Part shown: piece by piece, positions 45,701 through 56,383 of the stretch
Layout: the number at the start of each line of letters is the position of its first letter
How positions within the stretch are numbered: the first letter of the stretch is position 1
NCBI GenBank assembly: GCA_023105745.1
Contig: JALGQZ010000018.1
Coordinates: 14,008,273 to 14,072,272, forward strand
Source: Austropuccinia psidii
Taxonomy: Eukaryota; Basidiomycota; Pucciniomycetes; Pucciniales; Sphaerophragmiaceae
Reading direction: 5' to 3'
Length of the DNA stretch: 64,000 nucleotides
Notes under the pieces: model-generated
Told to the model about the DNA's origin: nothing
What the model saw: only the letters and a program-made list of their open reading frames with translations
Databases searched by the model: none
Program-made: the position numbers and the translations under genes

Positions 45701-46357
45701 TCTACTGGCAAAACACCAGCAATGCTAGAGAAAGGTTGGAATCCAAGACTTCCTTATGACACCCTCAAAAAGGACTTAGTGGATATACATCCAACAGCAA
45801 GCAGTTTCAAGATAATGCTTAACAAAGCAAGACACCATGCAAACAGATGCATGCAAGATTCTTTTAAATATGCAAAAGAAAGATGGGATAAAAGTCATAA
45901 ACCACCTGATTTCAAAATAGGAGACTTGGTTTTAGTATCAACCCTTAATTTCAATAAAATAAAAGGCCCAAAGAAATTGAAAGATTCCTTTGCAGGACCA
46001 TTTATGATAAAAGCACTCCATGGACCCAATGCTGTGCAATTAGAACTCACAGGTGAACTAATGAACAAACACCCAACTTTCCCTGTAAGTCTGATAAAAC
46101 CTTACAGCTCAAGTGACAAGGAGTTATTTCCACTAAGAAATAAACCCCCACTTGAAATTCCCCCCTTGGAGGAAGGAGAGGAAAAGAAAATAGTAAAAGT
46201 CCTTAAAGAAAGAAGGACAAGAAACAAAAAAGAAAGGGAATACCTTGTGAGGTATAGAAATTCAACTCAAGAAGATGAATGGCTACTTGAGAAAGATATA
46301 ACAAATGCTGATAAATTACTAAGAAGGTTCAGACATGAAAGAAAACCTGAAAAATAA
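42797..46357 (+). CDS. Ty3 Pol polyprotein with chromodomain, family B
   Basis: This is the continuation of the gag frame, 1186 residues from the first Met after the stop. Protease has DTG at 25-27. RT has Asp310 and YIDD at 373-376. RNase H has Asp522, Glu567, Asp592 and Asp637. Integrase has His753, His760, Cys790 and Cys793, then Asp823, Asp885 and Glu921 with D(35)E spacing. A GPF-type module lies at about 1040-1105 ([12 protein letters not shown]), and a C-terminal chromodomain at about 1130-1180 ([17 protein letters not shown]). All catalytic residues are present and there is no internal stop, so this pol would be functional if translated past the TAA at 42773. The order RT, RNase H, integrase marks it as Ty3. 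Confidence 0.94.
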   Translation: MGYTAGKSSISIVMVDNQEGKVNLDTGAYCTCVGKSYLKTIVPNWQEKLMPIQGVKFSSASESMKPLGIIDLTLIFPHPSQCVRIKVEFVVMDNCTSNHFILGNDYLSIYGIDISNQKDRYFTIGDNKRQKFGFLNNKKQITVIKNEEKIPEKELFISEQLIEAEFNQELTEKMKEKLIDLLFKYKNAFATDKEPLGAIIGHEVDIILNVEKPYPPLLRRPAYPASPRAREALEVHIKELMDLGVLRKVGHNEQVEVTTPVIITWHNVKSRMVGDFRALNTYTIPDRYPIPRIHETLTQLSQAKFITAMDALKGFHQNVLTDNAKKLLRIIVHCGIFEYLRMPFGIKNAPSHYQRMMNTIFPEELSEGWLIIYIDDIIVCSETWENHLTRLERVLQKIVQVNMKISLKKCHFAYSELKALGHVVSGLSLGIDKNKVAAVLLKPMPQTKKEMQSFLGFAGYYRQHIKDFAKIAKSLYKLCDQQTVYEMTEERVKSYEELKNSLTNAPFLLMPDWKLPFKLYIDACGEGLGAALHQTQIINDKPVEGPICFISRQIKPTEARYGASQMECLCLVWALEKLHYYLDGTVFDVITDCNAVKSLLNMKTPNRHMLRWQIAIQEYRGNMTIAHKSGNIHRNADGLSRWALANTPDNSAWVPQEEHHIEGICVTDIGTEFFNQVKESYKTDKNCHILSQLLMKDCKDPSLSSKLDEIWKKAYDEGIFHLLDGILYHRTKHTCVMALTDRTLINTILHECHDSVASGHLSEDRTLERVKTCSWWPNWKKDVAEYCQTCDRCQKANRATGKKFGMMIQIQEPKSPWEIVHMDWVTALPPGGDRSYNACLVLVDRYSKTPMFLPCHKDDTAMDTAIMIWNKVISHTGLFQNIISDRDPKFTSALWTNLHNLFGTKLSFSTAYHPQTDGLAERMIQTLEDMIRRFCAYGLEFKDSDGFTHDWCTLIPALELAYKTSIHSSTGKTPAMLEKGWNPRLPYDTLKKDLVDIHPTASSFKIMLNKARHHANRCMQDSFKYAKERWDKSHKPPDFKIGDLVLVSTLNFNKIKGPKKLKDSFAGPFMIKALHGPNAVQLELTGELMNKHPTFPVSLIKPYSSSDKELFPLRNKPPLEIPPLEEGEEKKIVKVLKERRTRNKKEREYLVRYRNSTQEDEWLLEKDITNADKLLRRFRHERKPEK

Positions 46358-46469
46358 AAAAAAAAAAGTTAAGCATTATTGAGCTTCAAGACTAACAAAG
46401 TCTATTGAAGAGGTAGGACAGTGGATGATACCCTAATCACATATATCAGATTGTGGTACAATCTTTTTT
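46358..46469 (+). other. 3' untranslated stretch of the family B element
   Basis: A short non-coding stretch with an A-run just after the pol stop, leading to the purine tract. Confidence 0.6.
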
Positions 46470-46481
46470 GGTGGTAGGGAA
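46470..46481 (+). promoter_or_regulatory. Polypurine tract of the family B element
   Basis: GGTGGTAGGGAA directly precedes the TGTG of the 3' LTR. It has two pyrimidine interruptions, which is tolerated in such tracts. Confidence 0.6.
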
Positions 46482-48490
46482 TGTGAGCCTTTGAGATATG
46501 ACCACATACCCAATAAGGTCACAAAAAAGACTCAGAATAATTATACCTTTAATATAATTATATTAAAATTAATTAGAATGATTATACACTAAAAATAATG
46601 ACTCAAATATACAAAAAATACCATAAATTGGTACTAAAATTGGTTTAACTTAAAAACCAATGAATCAACATGTAAAAAAAATTATACCATTGGATTCCCC
46701 ATGGAAAAATACACATATACCATTTTTATGGCATATCTGTAAAGTCAATCTTTAAGGAATTATAAGGTATAATACCTTATAAAAACCATAAAAACTTATT
46801 TATCTCAGAAACTAATGAAACAACATATGAAATAAATTGTACCAGTGGATTCCCCACAAAATTCCACATATAAAACAATTAATAAGCTAATTCCCAAAAT
46901 CAATACTTAAAGAATTATCCTGAATATATGCACTTTTTTGGTCAACGCATATATTCAGGGATCATAGCTAATATCTTCTAAACTATACATGCTAGAATGA
47001 TGAACCAAAAATAAAGTTACCACGTAATTACTGTAAGAACACAGATATGAACTTTATTTTGCAAATTATAAACAAGGTTAAGACTTATGAGGAAATATTG
47101 ATAAAAACCAACAGAGCTGTTGACCACTTTGTTGTGAAAGTAGTCCAAACTTAAAGAAAAGTATACAGTTGGATTCTACTAGTTTATTCGAGAAGAATGA
47201 CGTAATTTCTATTATTAAATTCAGGGTATAACCCCCTGAAATCAAGGTTTGAAGTTTAAAATATTGAATTTCGACAGAAAAGATGAGTTACAAGAAAAAT
47301 CATCAAAATTAGAGTTTTCATGATGTAATGAAAAGCTCTTGGCAGCATAATAAGGTTATGTCAGGCTATCAGAATTCACTCTCTGAATTGCTGTAGCTTG
47401 AAAAACTTAAAAGTTATTGAGGATCAAAGTTTGAGCTTAAATTGAGCTGTTATGATCACATACTGTAACCTTAAATTAAGTTTAACAGTCTTAAGAGTGA
47501 TAAAATTGGTGAATACTATTAGCTTATGATTAAAACTAATAAAATCCACAAAATTTGGGGTTCTGCCAAGCCTCTGATGTCATCAAACTTAGAGTTACAG
47601 TGATAACTCTAAATAATGGTGTAATAATGATGCAATATGGTTTGATCATGATGTAATCACCCTCAAACCTTAAAATATTGATCAATTCCAGTGGATATGA
47701 TCAGTACACATCTACTAGAAGCCTGTTGGACTCTAGGAGGGAGGTATTTACTATAAATAGAGCTCTTTTTACTCTATTTACCCCTCAGATGCATAGAAAA
47801 CATTAAATCAATTAAATCAAAGGTAATTTCTTTATTCTTTATATATAAAACTGTTATATTATTAAAGACCAAAGACCACCTTTCTATAATCATCTATTTT
47901 GATGTGATTAAATCATTTATTTAATTGTTTTTGTTAAAAAAATCTCTCTAATAACTCATTTCCACGTAAAAATCCAGAATAATTTGTAATTTTCTTTATT
48001 TTTATTGTAAATACAATTTGAAAAGGTTGTATTTATATTTTTTTGGCGTAAAATACTTCAAAATTATTATATTAAGTGTTAAAAGTAGGTTATTTTCTCT
48101 TATTATAATAATTTCTCTATTATTACTCTCTTAATAATTCTTTAATTAATATAAATAGTATTTATATTAATTCATAACTTTAATATTAGTAATATTATTG
48201 TTATTAATTGTTTTTTATTAATAAAAAACAATTCTTTATGCCTTTATTATTTGTTGGTAACAATAATAAAGAGCTTTTTTAAATATATTTATTTATTATA
48301 TTATATTTTCATAATATAAATTATATTATTATATTTATTTAATAATATAATTATTTTACGCCATAATAATAATAATTATTTATTATTATTATATTTCTTA
48401 ATCTTATTTATTCACTTCATAAGGACATTCAGAGTACAATAAGTAATAAATTAGTAATTTTTACTTATTGTTTCATAGTCAAACCTTACA
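46482..48490 (+). repeat. 3' LTR of the family B element (2009 bp)
   Basis: It matches 37788-39818 at about 98% by eye. It lacks about 22 bp of AT-rich sequence near 48285. It ends CCTTACA and is followed by GTTCA, the right copy of the target duplication. Confidence 0.95.
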
Positions 48491-50669
48491 GTTCATTCAA
48501 TTCTAATTTTAAGAGAATCAATTCTATTATCCAAAATTACTAATTGATTTATCATTAAAATGGACCTTTCTTCCTTTGAAAAAGTATTTTATCCCTTCTG
48601 AAACTAATAAAGACCCACATATTGGGATTTTTATAACCCTAAAAGTGGAATGATCCATCCAAATTATTAAAAAATTATTTAAGAATAAACTTGAAGCCTT
48701 CTTTAGTTAATCAAATCTCTTTCCATATCCTCCAAGAAAAAAAGTTATTTATAAGATAAACAGAATCACATGTGAACTTATTTCTCATATCAAAGGCTTT
48801 CCTCCTCATATTTCTTCTCTTAATTTAAAAATTTAAGATCCTTTCATTTAAATACTATATAATAATTACAAAATAAGCTTAAACCAAATGAAAATTTTAC
48901 CAAAAAATTATTAAAGTATCATCAAATACCAATGGAGATTTTTAGATCAGGGGTAAATTTAAAGAAAAAAAATATTTCAATTATTAATTACATTTGAAAT
49001 CATAAGAGAGATTCTTATTTCAGATAAATTTCATATTTATAATTATACAATTATGGATTATATTAGTTAATTGAAAATATTTTAGTCTGGTTATTAAGAT
49101 GAAGATTATAATCCAAAAATTAAAAAGAAATGAAGAATAAAAGTTAATTTCTAGAAATTTTTAAAGAGACTTATTTCAAATACCTGTTTACTAAGATTAT
49201 CTCAACACCTTCAAATTTTCAATATTTTTTTTAGTGTAAAAAGTTAAATTTCATTAGTTGAGACAATCCTTTTCTTTAGAAGAAAAATATGAGAGACCCA
49301 TTATATGCAGAAAACTAAAGGGACACCCCAGTGGATCTAAGAATGAATCCAAAAGTGTCCCATATTAGCTTTTAATAATTGATAATGAATTCAAAAGAAA
49401 ACAAGTGAAACTTTTACAAAAGAGAAAAAGCCTTGAGATCATCATCACCTTTAAATCAAGCTTCTTGGGGTCTGAATTTTGATTCCCAAAACCCATCTTA
49501 TGACAGATATCCCATTACTATTGATTTATATTCTTTATTAACAGTGTCTCATGTAATAAAGACTTTTCCATAAGATTCAAATTAGCAAAATGAATATTGA
49601 CCAATAAGATCCCAAAGGCTGAAGAAACATGATAAAACTCTATTCTTAAAAACTTACCTAAAAAAAGTTTGGAAAAACATAAAATATTTAATTAATATTG
49701 TGAGCTTTAACAAATAGGTTATAAAATGAATTATTATTTCTTGAATTTTTTTATAATTTTTTAATTTTTATTAATAAACTTATATATTCAATATTATTTT
49801 TCTTTGAGCTTATTATTTTTATAGATGTCCTTGAATTTAAAAAACTGTTGAAATCCAATTTCAAATAAACATTCAGAACTATCAATTTTCAGAGGTGATA
49901 GAAATTTTGACTTCAAGTGTTCTTATTTGAAAATCTGAAGAAAAATTGAAAAATTTCATAGAAGACATAGTGTAATGAACTCATTATTATTTTGAGAAAA
50001 TTATCATTAAATGAAAGCTTTGGTGACTTAAATTGGAAAATATATTTAAAGACCTTAATTGTATAAAGACATTGTATTATCTCCCTTCATTAATGGGATA
50101 GAACTTCCAGAAATAGGATAACCAATAATAAAATATATCTTTGAGATCTTAATTTTTTATTATTATTGTCATCAATTTTTATTTTTACCCTAATTATTTA
50201 CCCCAATCAATAATCACCCCATGTTGATTTTGTTGTTTTTTTAGGTTTTTAGTATTTATTTCCCTCTAAAAACTATTATCTGAAATCTCTTTCACTTTAC
50301 TTGAATTAATTTAAATTAGGATTATCATTTTGCACCTTAAAATTTGAAATGGAAAGAACAATACAATCAAAATATACTTTTTCAATCATTCTTACCTATT
50401 GAAATCTTCAAAAAAAAGACTGTTTAATTTCATAGAAATTGACTAAAATGAACTCTTCTCATATTATTTTATATTTCATTATTCCCATTAAGAGCTTTAG
50501 TGCTTCATTATCTCTAAAATTTTATATACTTTTCAATACAGTTTTATAAATATATGGCAAATATACAGGGGGTTCTTTATACCACTATTTCCATAAATCC
50601 TTTATTTTGTTAAAAACTCCTTTGAACCAATTTCTCCTATCTAATTTTTAAAATGAAGTTTTCTAATTT
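48491..50669. other. AT-rich sequence, nothing identified
   Basis: Apart from the GTTCA duplication at 48491-48495, no gene or element was recognised. Confidence 0.5.
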
Positions 50670-51110
50670 ATCTAAAATTAAATCTATAACTCAGGTATCC
50701 AATTTGGTTATACTTTTTTTACAGTTTTGTACAAGACCTCTTAAACTTTTAAGGATTTTTGGGGGGTTAAAAGTGTTAATATGGTATTTCTTGAAGTGGG
50801 GGTTCTACTAAAAAATGGATGAAACAATTTTATAGCTTTCACTGAGATATTTAATAATAATATCATTCTCATGGGGTTAGATAGGAGGTGGAGATAATTC
50901 TTTGGCATATCTGTTATTCATCTAAGCTAAAAGTTGTTATATCATTTCTAATTCTTATCCAATTTGTATTAAGATGGTATATTCTTAATTGGGGGATTCC
51001 CCCCTTTATAATTATACCTATATGAGCTTTATTTTTTTAGTATTTTCTATACCATTGTTTATGGTATGTGATTAAAATCCTGGTGCTCTGTTTTGAGTCA
51101 CAGGATGACA
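50670..51110 (-). repeat. Strongly decayed family A LTR end
   Basis: The last part (TATACCATTGTTTATGGTAT, then TGCTCTGTTTTGAGTCACAG, then GATGACA) matches the terminal 100 bases of the family A LTR. Similarity fades leftwards through TTAGATAGGAGGTG and ATAACTCAGGTA words. The left boundary is uncertain and no target duplication was found. Confidence 0.55.
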
Positions 51111-52577
51111 AATAAAATAAATAAATATTTAAAATGAATTGATTTTTTTGAAGAAAATATTTTTTATGAAACTATAAAATATTTTTTTTTAAAAAAAAAA
51201 AAGAGAGAAAAAAAAATTAATCAACTTTTTCTTATTTTAATTGTCCTTTTTTTTAAAAAAAAAAAATAATTAATTTGGTCCTTTTTATTAAATTAAAATA
51301 AAGTTTCAAATTAATTCAAAAATTCCCTTTGATATATGTATATATTCATAAAAAGAGGAAATTGAATGAATATTAAATTTAGAAAATCTTATATATATAT
51401 ATATATATAAATTAGAAATAATTTGTACACATACTTTTCAAGAGCCATAAACTTCTTAAAACCATGTAAACTTGGATCCACCAAATTCATATATGCTAAA
51501 ATCTATCCTTAAACCCATGAAATTTTGGTTAAATTTTACCTTTTGAAAATCATAAAAAAATCTTTTTTTAAAGTTGAATGTCTTCTATTAATTTTACTTT
51601 TTAATTTATTAATTATGAGTCTTTTTAAAAATCATGGGGAGGCCACCAAATCCATTACTCTATACCATCAAAAATTAGAATATTATTTTTTCTCATAGTT
51701 ATGACTTTATTTTATTTTTTTTAATCTAAATAAAAACTCCTCAAAAATTTTTGATTAATCTTATAGGTTCTAGAGGATCTTATTGAGAATAAAAAAAAAA
51801 CCTTATTAAAAAAAATACAAAAAAATGGCTTACTCATGAATGAAGAAGAAGTTTGGATTGATAATAAAAATAATATTATTGAAGAGAACTATATTATATA
51901 AAATATTATGAATAACAATTTCAATTTTAATGGGTCAACACAACTTCCAAAAATTTAAATTAAAACTCTTTGAAACGCAACACTGAGAATGGCTAACTAA
52001 AAATATTATCAAAAACACAAAAAGACACTTCAGTTTTAACTGCAAAATCTTTTTAATAAATAAAAGTTGACTCAAATTGATAGTTTAATGTAAAAATTGG
52101 CTCAAAAAAAAATAAAATTTCTTCATTGGTTTAATATTAGAATATTTCCTGATAAAGGAATGGCTCATAAAAGAACACATTGTCTTAAATCAAAAAAAAT
52201 CCAAATTATCATTTCTTTAACCTGAAATACCAAAGGAACAACAAAAAAAAAATTAAGCCTTTCATTTATTCTATTATAGATTATGAATTAAAATAGTAAT
52301 TTAAATCAAAAAAAAAAATTATTTTATTTTGGTTATTAATAATTTTTTTTTCAAATTTAACTTCTTCAATGAAATAATTCATCTTAAAAAAAAAAATACC
52401 TTTTTGGAATGTTTGAACTTTAAAATATTTTTTTTTTTAAAAAAAAAAAATCCTTTTTTTTTGTTAAATAACTCAAAAGACAATAAAAGTAACTTAAGGT
52501 GGCTTATTAAAAATAAAAATATTTTTTCGTCCCCTTAATAGCTCATGTAAATTCAATGGATATAGGAATAATTTTTT
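51111..52577. other. Very AT-rich sequence with homopolymer runs
   Basis: Long A and T runs (51180-51270, 52380-52460) and an (AT)n run near 51392. The Asn/Phe/Lys frame at 52329-52538 is a low-complexity artefact. The missing catalytic part of the pogo remnant might lie here but cannot be read. Confidence 0.5.
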
Positions 52578-53210
52578 TCCTTCAAGGCTCAATATCGAAA
52601 GTGTTTCATTGAAACTGCTATCAGATATTATTACCAAAACGTAATTATTCAAATTATCTATAAAATTGAACAATTAAACATAATACAGATTTGTCAATGT
52701 GCTTGGAAATCAATCATCTAATCAACAATCCATAATTTATGGAACTATACTGAGATCTTAATTAGATTAAAGCCAATACCTAATGACAATTAACTGATTA
52801 ATTCTGAAGCCTCACTTGAAAAATAAAACGCATGAGCAGAAGGGATGGGAATTATTAAAATCAAAAGTTGTATGCCAATTCCAGAATTGTTGAATCCAGA
52901 AAAAAAAGATAATTATGAGCACGTATCTACCAATGACATTTTTAATGAAAATACACAGAATTCTGGAAAACTTGACAATGCTGCAGTAGAAGAGCCACAA
53001 CTCCCCATTCCCAGTGTTTCTGCGGTGCAAAACTCCATTAATTTGATCTTGACTTATGTCTCTCAAAGCCATGATTATGATGCTGATCAACTTAATGATG
53101 TGTCGGATAGCTATAGTCATTACTTAGAAAATCAATGGCGCAATAATTGCAAACAGAAGTCACTTCTGGACTATTTCCAGAACCAAGATTTCTTTGCATT
53201 TATATCTATT
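52578..53210 (+). pseudogene. Decayed pogo-like (CENP-B/DDE-1) transposase, C-terminal part
   Basis: Three frames read in order give a recognisable pogo/Tigger-type C-terminus. These are SFKAQYRKCFIETAIRYYYQ then CQCAWKSI (52580-52720), STIHNLWN (about 52722-52745), and the frame at 52845-53264. The last carries EEPQLPIPSVSAVQNSINLI and the end motif KQKSLLDYF. In intact relatives these follow the last catalytic Asp (a DQGIIRAFK-type region, then a WxxV helix, a TIRNCW-type box, and a C-terminal QTTLDxFF-like motif). The DDE core upstream is not readable. It lies tail to tail with KEX1. Confidence 0.68.
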
Positions 53211-53754
53211 TATGTTTTAACGTACAATGTTATACAAAAGGGCAAGTTCCTTGTTTGTATTTGAATAAAGCAAAGCATTAAAGGTAAATTAGCCCCTTTT
53301 GAAATCCAAGGTCAAGGAGAAAAACGTGTTGGCTGCTACTTTAATAATTAAGAATTGCTCTCATTTTTCCCTTGCCAAACCTACTTGGAAGTTGAGACGA
53401 AAAAATAGCAAACGATAAAACTAGCTACTTGTCCACATAGCATTGTATGCAAAAACGCCATTCTGTGAGCTTTAAAAAAATGTGTAGCATTCTTGATGAA
53501 TTTGATGAAAAAAAAAACAACTTTCAATGACGTTTTAAGTGCGAGATTGAAAGACCAAGGTCTCAAGAAATGTCTTCCTAAAAACAGGTACAAACAAATG
53601 TCTACATAAAGTTATAATTTATAAAGGTACTTCCTGCCAAAAATTGATGTTGATCTTTGAATTGATAAAGTCCATTTGGAAGCAAATGCCGATCCTCTTC
53701 TTCAACAAAAATATAGATAAATATAATTGTTACAAAAAAAGCCTTTCTTCTAAT

Positions 53755-53760
53755 TTTATT
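53755..53760 (-). terminator. Possible poly(A) signal of KEX1
   Basis: AATAAA on the minus strand lies only 4 bases past the KEX1 stop codon (53765-53767). This is closer than usual, so the real signal may lie further downstream. Confidence 0.4.
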
Positions 53761-53764
53761 GTTC

Positions 53765-56180
53765 TTAAAAAGATTTTGTTTTATTACCTAGTTCCCCATT
53801 ACTGTTGTCATGATAAAGATCATTCAATTCATGTTCATCACCTTCACCTGCTGAACTTTGGTCATCTTCAGTCGATACGGGAATAAAGTCCATTTTGTGT
53901 TTGTTATTCGATTCTTGATGTGTTGTTTGACCCATGTGATCTTTAATTATAATTGTTTCGCCATCCTCAAAATTACGTTTCCATGATTTTTTAAGTCCAT
54001 TTCTAATCCAACATGTTAGTCCAACACCAGCTGCGACTAAAATCAATAACAATATTGCGGATGAAGCAATGTAATTATCCTCTTTAACATTTTTTAATGC
54101 TATTGCTGAAGAGGATGATGCGGGATCAAGTGAGCTAACGACAAGATGTGAATCGTTTAGTGAAACTACGTTCAAAGTTGTAGGACGTTCAACTCCGACG
54201 CGACTTGGTATTTGGGCAGCAGGCCCAGCAGCTGACATTGCGCTGATTTCAAGAAACCGAAGCCTGGAATACAGAAGAAAAAATCAAGTCAAATCTGAAG
54301 AGAAGATAAGCTTAACCAAATACTACCAACAGCATGTCTTGGGTTACGTCGGGAACATCATAAGGGGCCATATGTGACTAAATGAAAAAGAAAATAAGCA
54401 AATTAGTAAGATTATTTATTTATTTTAGGAAGCCGGCGGTTCAGGTGAAGTTATCCCTGATAAATCATAAATGAATAAAATACAAACAGCATTAGCAATA
54501 AGAACATAGGTTAAATTTCGTTCTTCTCGCCATCTTCCAGCATATGTTCCATTAACATTCCAGGGAAGGTCACTTTCAGCTGACTTGAAAATATGATGAA
54601 AAAGGATGAGATACTAATTAGCCCAAGGATTATTGAAGAATCTATGTTAAAACATGAAAAAGTGACACAAACCACCCAGCCTTTGTGACCACCCCATGTC
54701 AAGTTTCCAATCATCCTTTCTGTACCCAAATGACAACAAATTCTAAAATTAAGACATGTTAATGATTGAAGAAAAAAATGGGCTCGAAATTTCACAACAT
54801 TTAACTCACAAGTCTTGATCACCTGAATATAATAAAATTTTTGTTTTTTCTAGCAATTTAGGAAATAAAGTGATGGAAGGACGAGAAGTTTTGACCCAAA
54901 AGTTATTTCCAACTCTAGAATTACATTCCTCCCAATCGTCGGTATGACGCTCGGCATGTAAGGCTTTTTTGACTTCAGGTTTAGATAGATAAGGGGCTAT
55001 ATCAGCTAAATCAGGTGGCCAACCCATTCCGCATGCAGGATAGGTGTCTACTAATCTAACGTCGTACATATTCAGACACATCTTTTGAGAATTTACACTA
55101 TTTCAACCAAAAGGGGTAAAGTGATAAATGAGTTTTGATGAAAGATTTAAATTGAATAAAAGATGAGTTGGCTTATACTGACGTTTGAATGGTTGAAGCA
55201 GTGATTGTACTAAGGATACCTTCACAAGCAGTCATATGAATTGGTAGTTGTTCAGGGTCGACGGAGTTGATGAATTCTTGGCATTTTTTGACTTCATCTA
55301 AAGTACTTTGGCCGGCTGAAGAAGAAGGTTGAAGAAGCCCGACTTGAAAAGAGAAATCGGCATAGGCTAAATACTGATTGACTGGATCAACCCAACCGTT
55401 TCCAATAATAAGACCTTTTAATGGAGCGGTTATAGATTTTGTTTCTAATATTGCTTGAGCTTGAAAAAGAAAAGGAAAGATGAGATTTTAATTTTTTTCT
55501 CAAAAAGAAAGAAAATGATGATAAATGAAAGCTTTACCTAAATAAGGGATATATTGACCAGCAAAGCTTTCACCGGCAAGATAAAGATCCATATTTTGAT
55601 ATTCAGGAAAGATTTTAAAAAATCTTGATAAAAAGTTGATTAAATTTGAGGATGAAGAATTTAATTCATGTTGATAATTTTCTTGTGGACCAAAACTGTA
55701 ACCAGTACCAGTTGGTTGATCTATGAATAATAAGTTTACGTATTCATTCCAAGCTGCATGTGCTTCTCTTAATTTTCCATTAGATTTTAGGACTAATCTT
55801 AAAGGACCTATTTCCATTAGAGAGCCATCGAATGAGGAGCAACCTGGACCGCCATTTAGCCAAATCATTAAAACTGGACGATTTGCGATATGACGAGCTT
55901 TGTTTAAGAAGAAGTAGCCATAAGAATCTAGATTAGGATCTAATTTTGAATCTAAAGGAGAAAATGAAAGATGACCGGCGAATAAGATTAGAGTTGAATT
56001 GACAGGTTGACCAGGCAAAGATTTTATGAAGAAATCTGAAGAGGTTGGATTTGGATTTGAATTTGAATTGGGATAATTAAAATTTTTGAATTGCTTTTTT
56101 ATGAATTTATTTTGATTTGATTTTGAAACCTTCCTTCTATGTAAACCATCGATTGTTGAGGGTGGGGGTGGGTAAGACAT
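53765..56180 (-). CDS. KEX1: KEX1-type pheromone-processing serine carboxypeptidase
   Basis: Peptidase S10 family; in yeast Kex1 is a Golgi membrane enzyme that trims C-terminal Lys/Arg from secreted precursors after Kex2 cleavage. Predicted exons (minus): 56180-55538, 55459-55179, 55081-54810, 54742-54673, 54583-54488, 54377-54331, 54263-53765. They join in phase to 635 residues. Seen: substrate loop WLNGGPGCSS (107-116), nucleophile Ser205 in GESFAGQY, SGDQD with the catalytic Asp (394-398), NASHMAPYD with His456, a membrane span at 534-556, and an acidic cytoplasmic tail, the full Kex1 layout. Introns are 67-110 bp; three donors are unusual (GTTTGT twice, GTTGGT once). The start is doubtful: the Met at 56180 lacks a signal peptide, yet the same frame just upstream encodes a hydrophobic segment (KFYILNIFLPIFYHF) without an ATG. 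The ATG at 56284 is in another frame. Confidence 0.9.
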
Positions 56181-56374
56181 GGTGAAATGATAGAAGATGG
56201 GGAGGAAGATGTTGAGAATGTAAAACTTTGGATGAAAAAATTCAACAAAACTTTTGAATTTATAGATTTTTGAATAAAAGTCACTCTTCCAATCGAATTT
56301 TAGAGAATATCAAGATTTCAGTTTGATCCAATCAGACGATTTATCATGACAGGCGATGAGGAGTCTTGAATCAA

Positions 56375-56383
56375 TTATTTATA
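56375..56383 (-). promoter_or_regulatory. Possible TATA box of KEX1
   Basis: TATAAATAA on the minus strand lies about 100 bp upstream of the ATG at 56284 and about 200 bp upstream of the ATG at 56180. The surrounding 56290-56480 is richer in G+C than the wider flank, as expected near a host promoter. Confidence 0.4.

Larger units (their letters stand above)
37788..48490 (+). mobile_element. Ty3 chromovirus, family B, near complete
   Basis: This is a 10.7-kb LTR retrotransposon with direct LTRs of about 2.0 kb (TGTGAGCC...CCTTACA) and a perfect 5-bp target duplication, GTTCA, at 37783-37787 and 48491-48495. The order is 5' LTR, PBS-like site, leader, N-terminal exon, predicted intron, gag, pol with chromodomain, purine tract, 3' LTR. 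The LTRs differ at about 40 positions plus one 22-bp indel by eye, about 98% identity. Gag and pol are in one frame, separated only by a TAA at 42773-42775. The LTRs are unrelated to family A, but the coding regions are clearly related. Confidence 0.95.
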
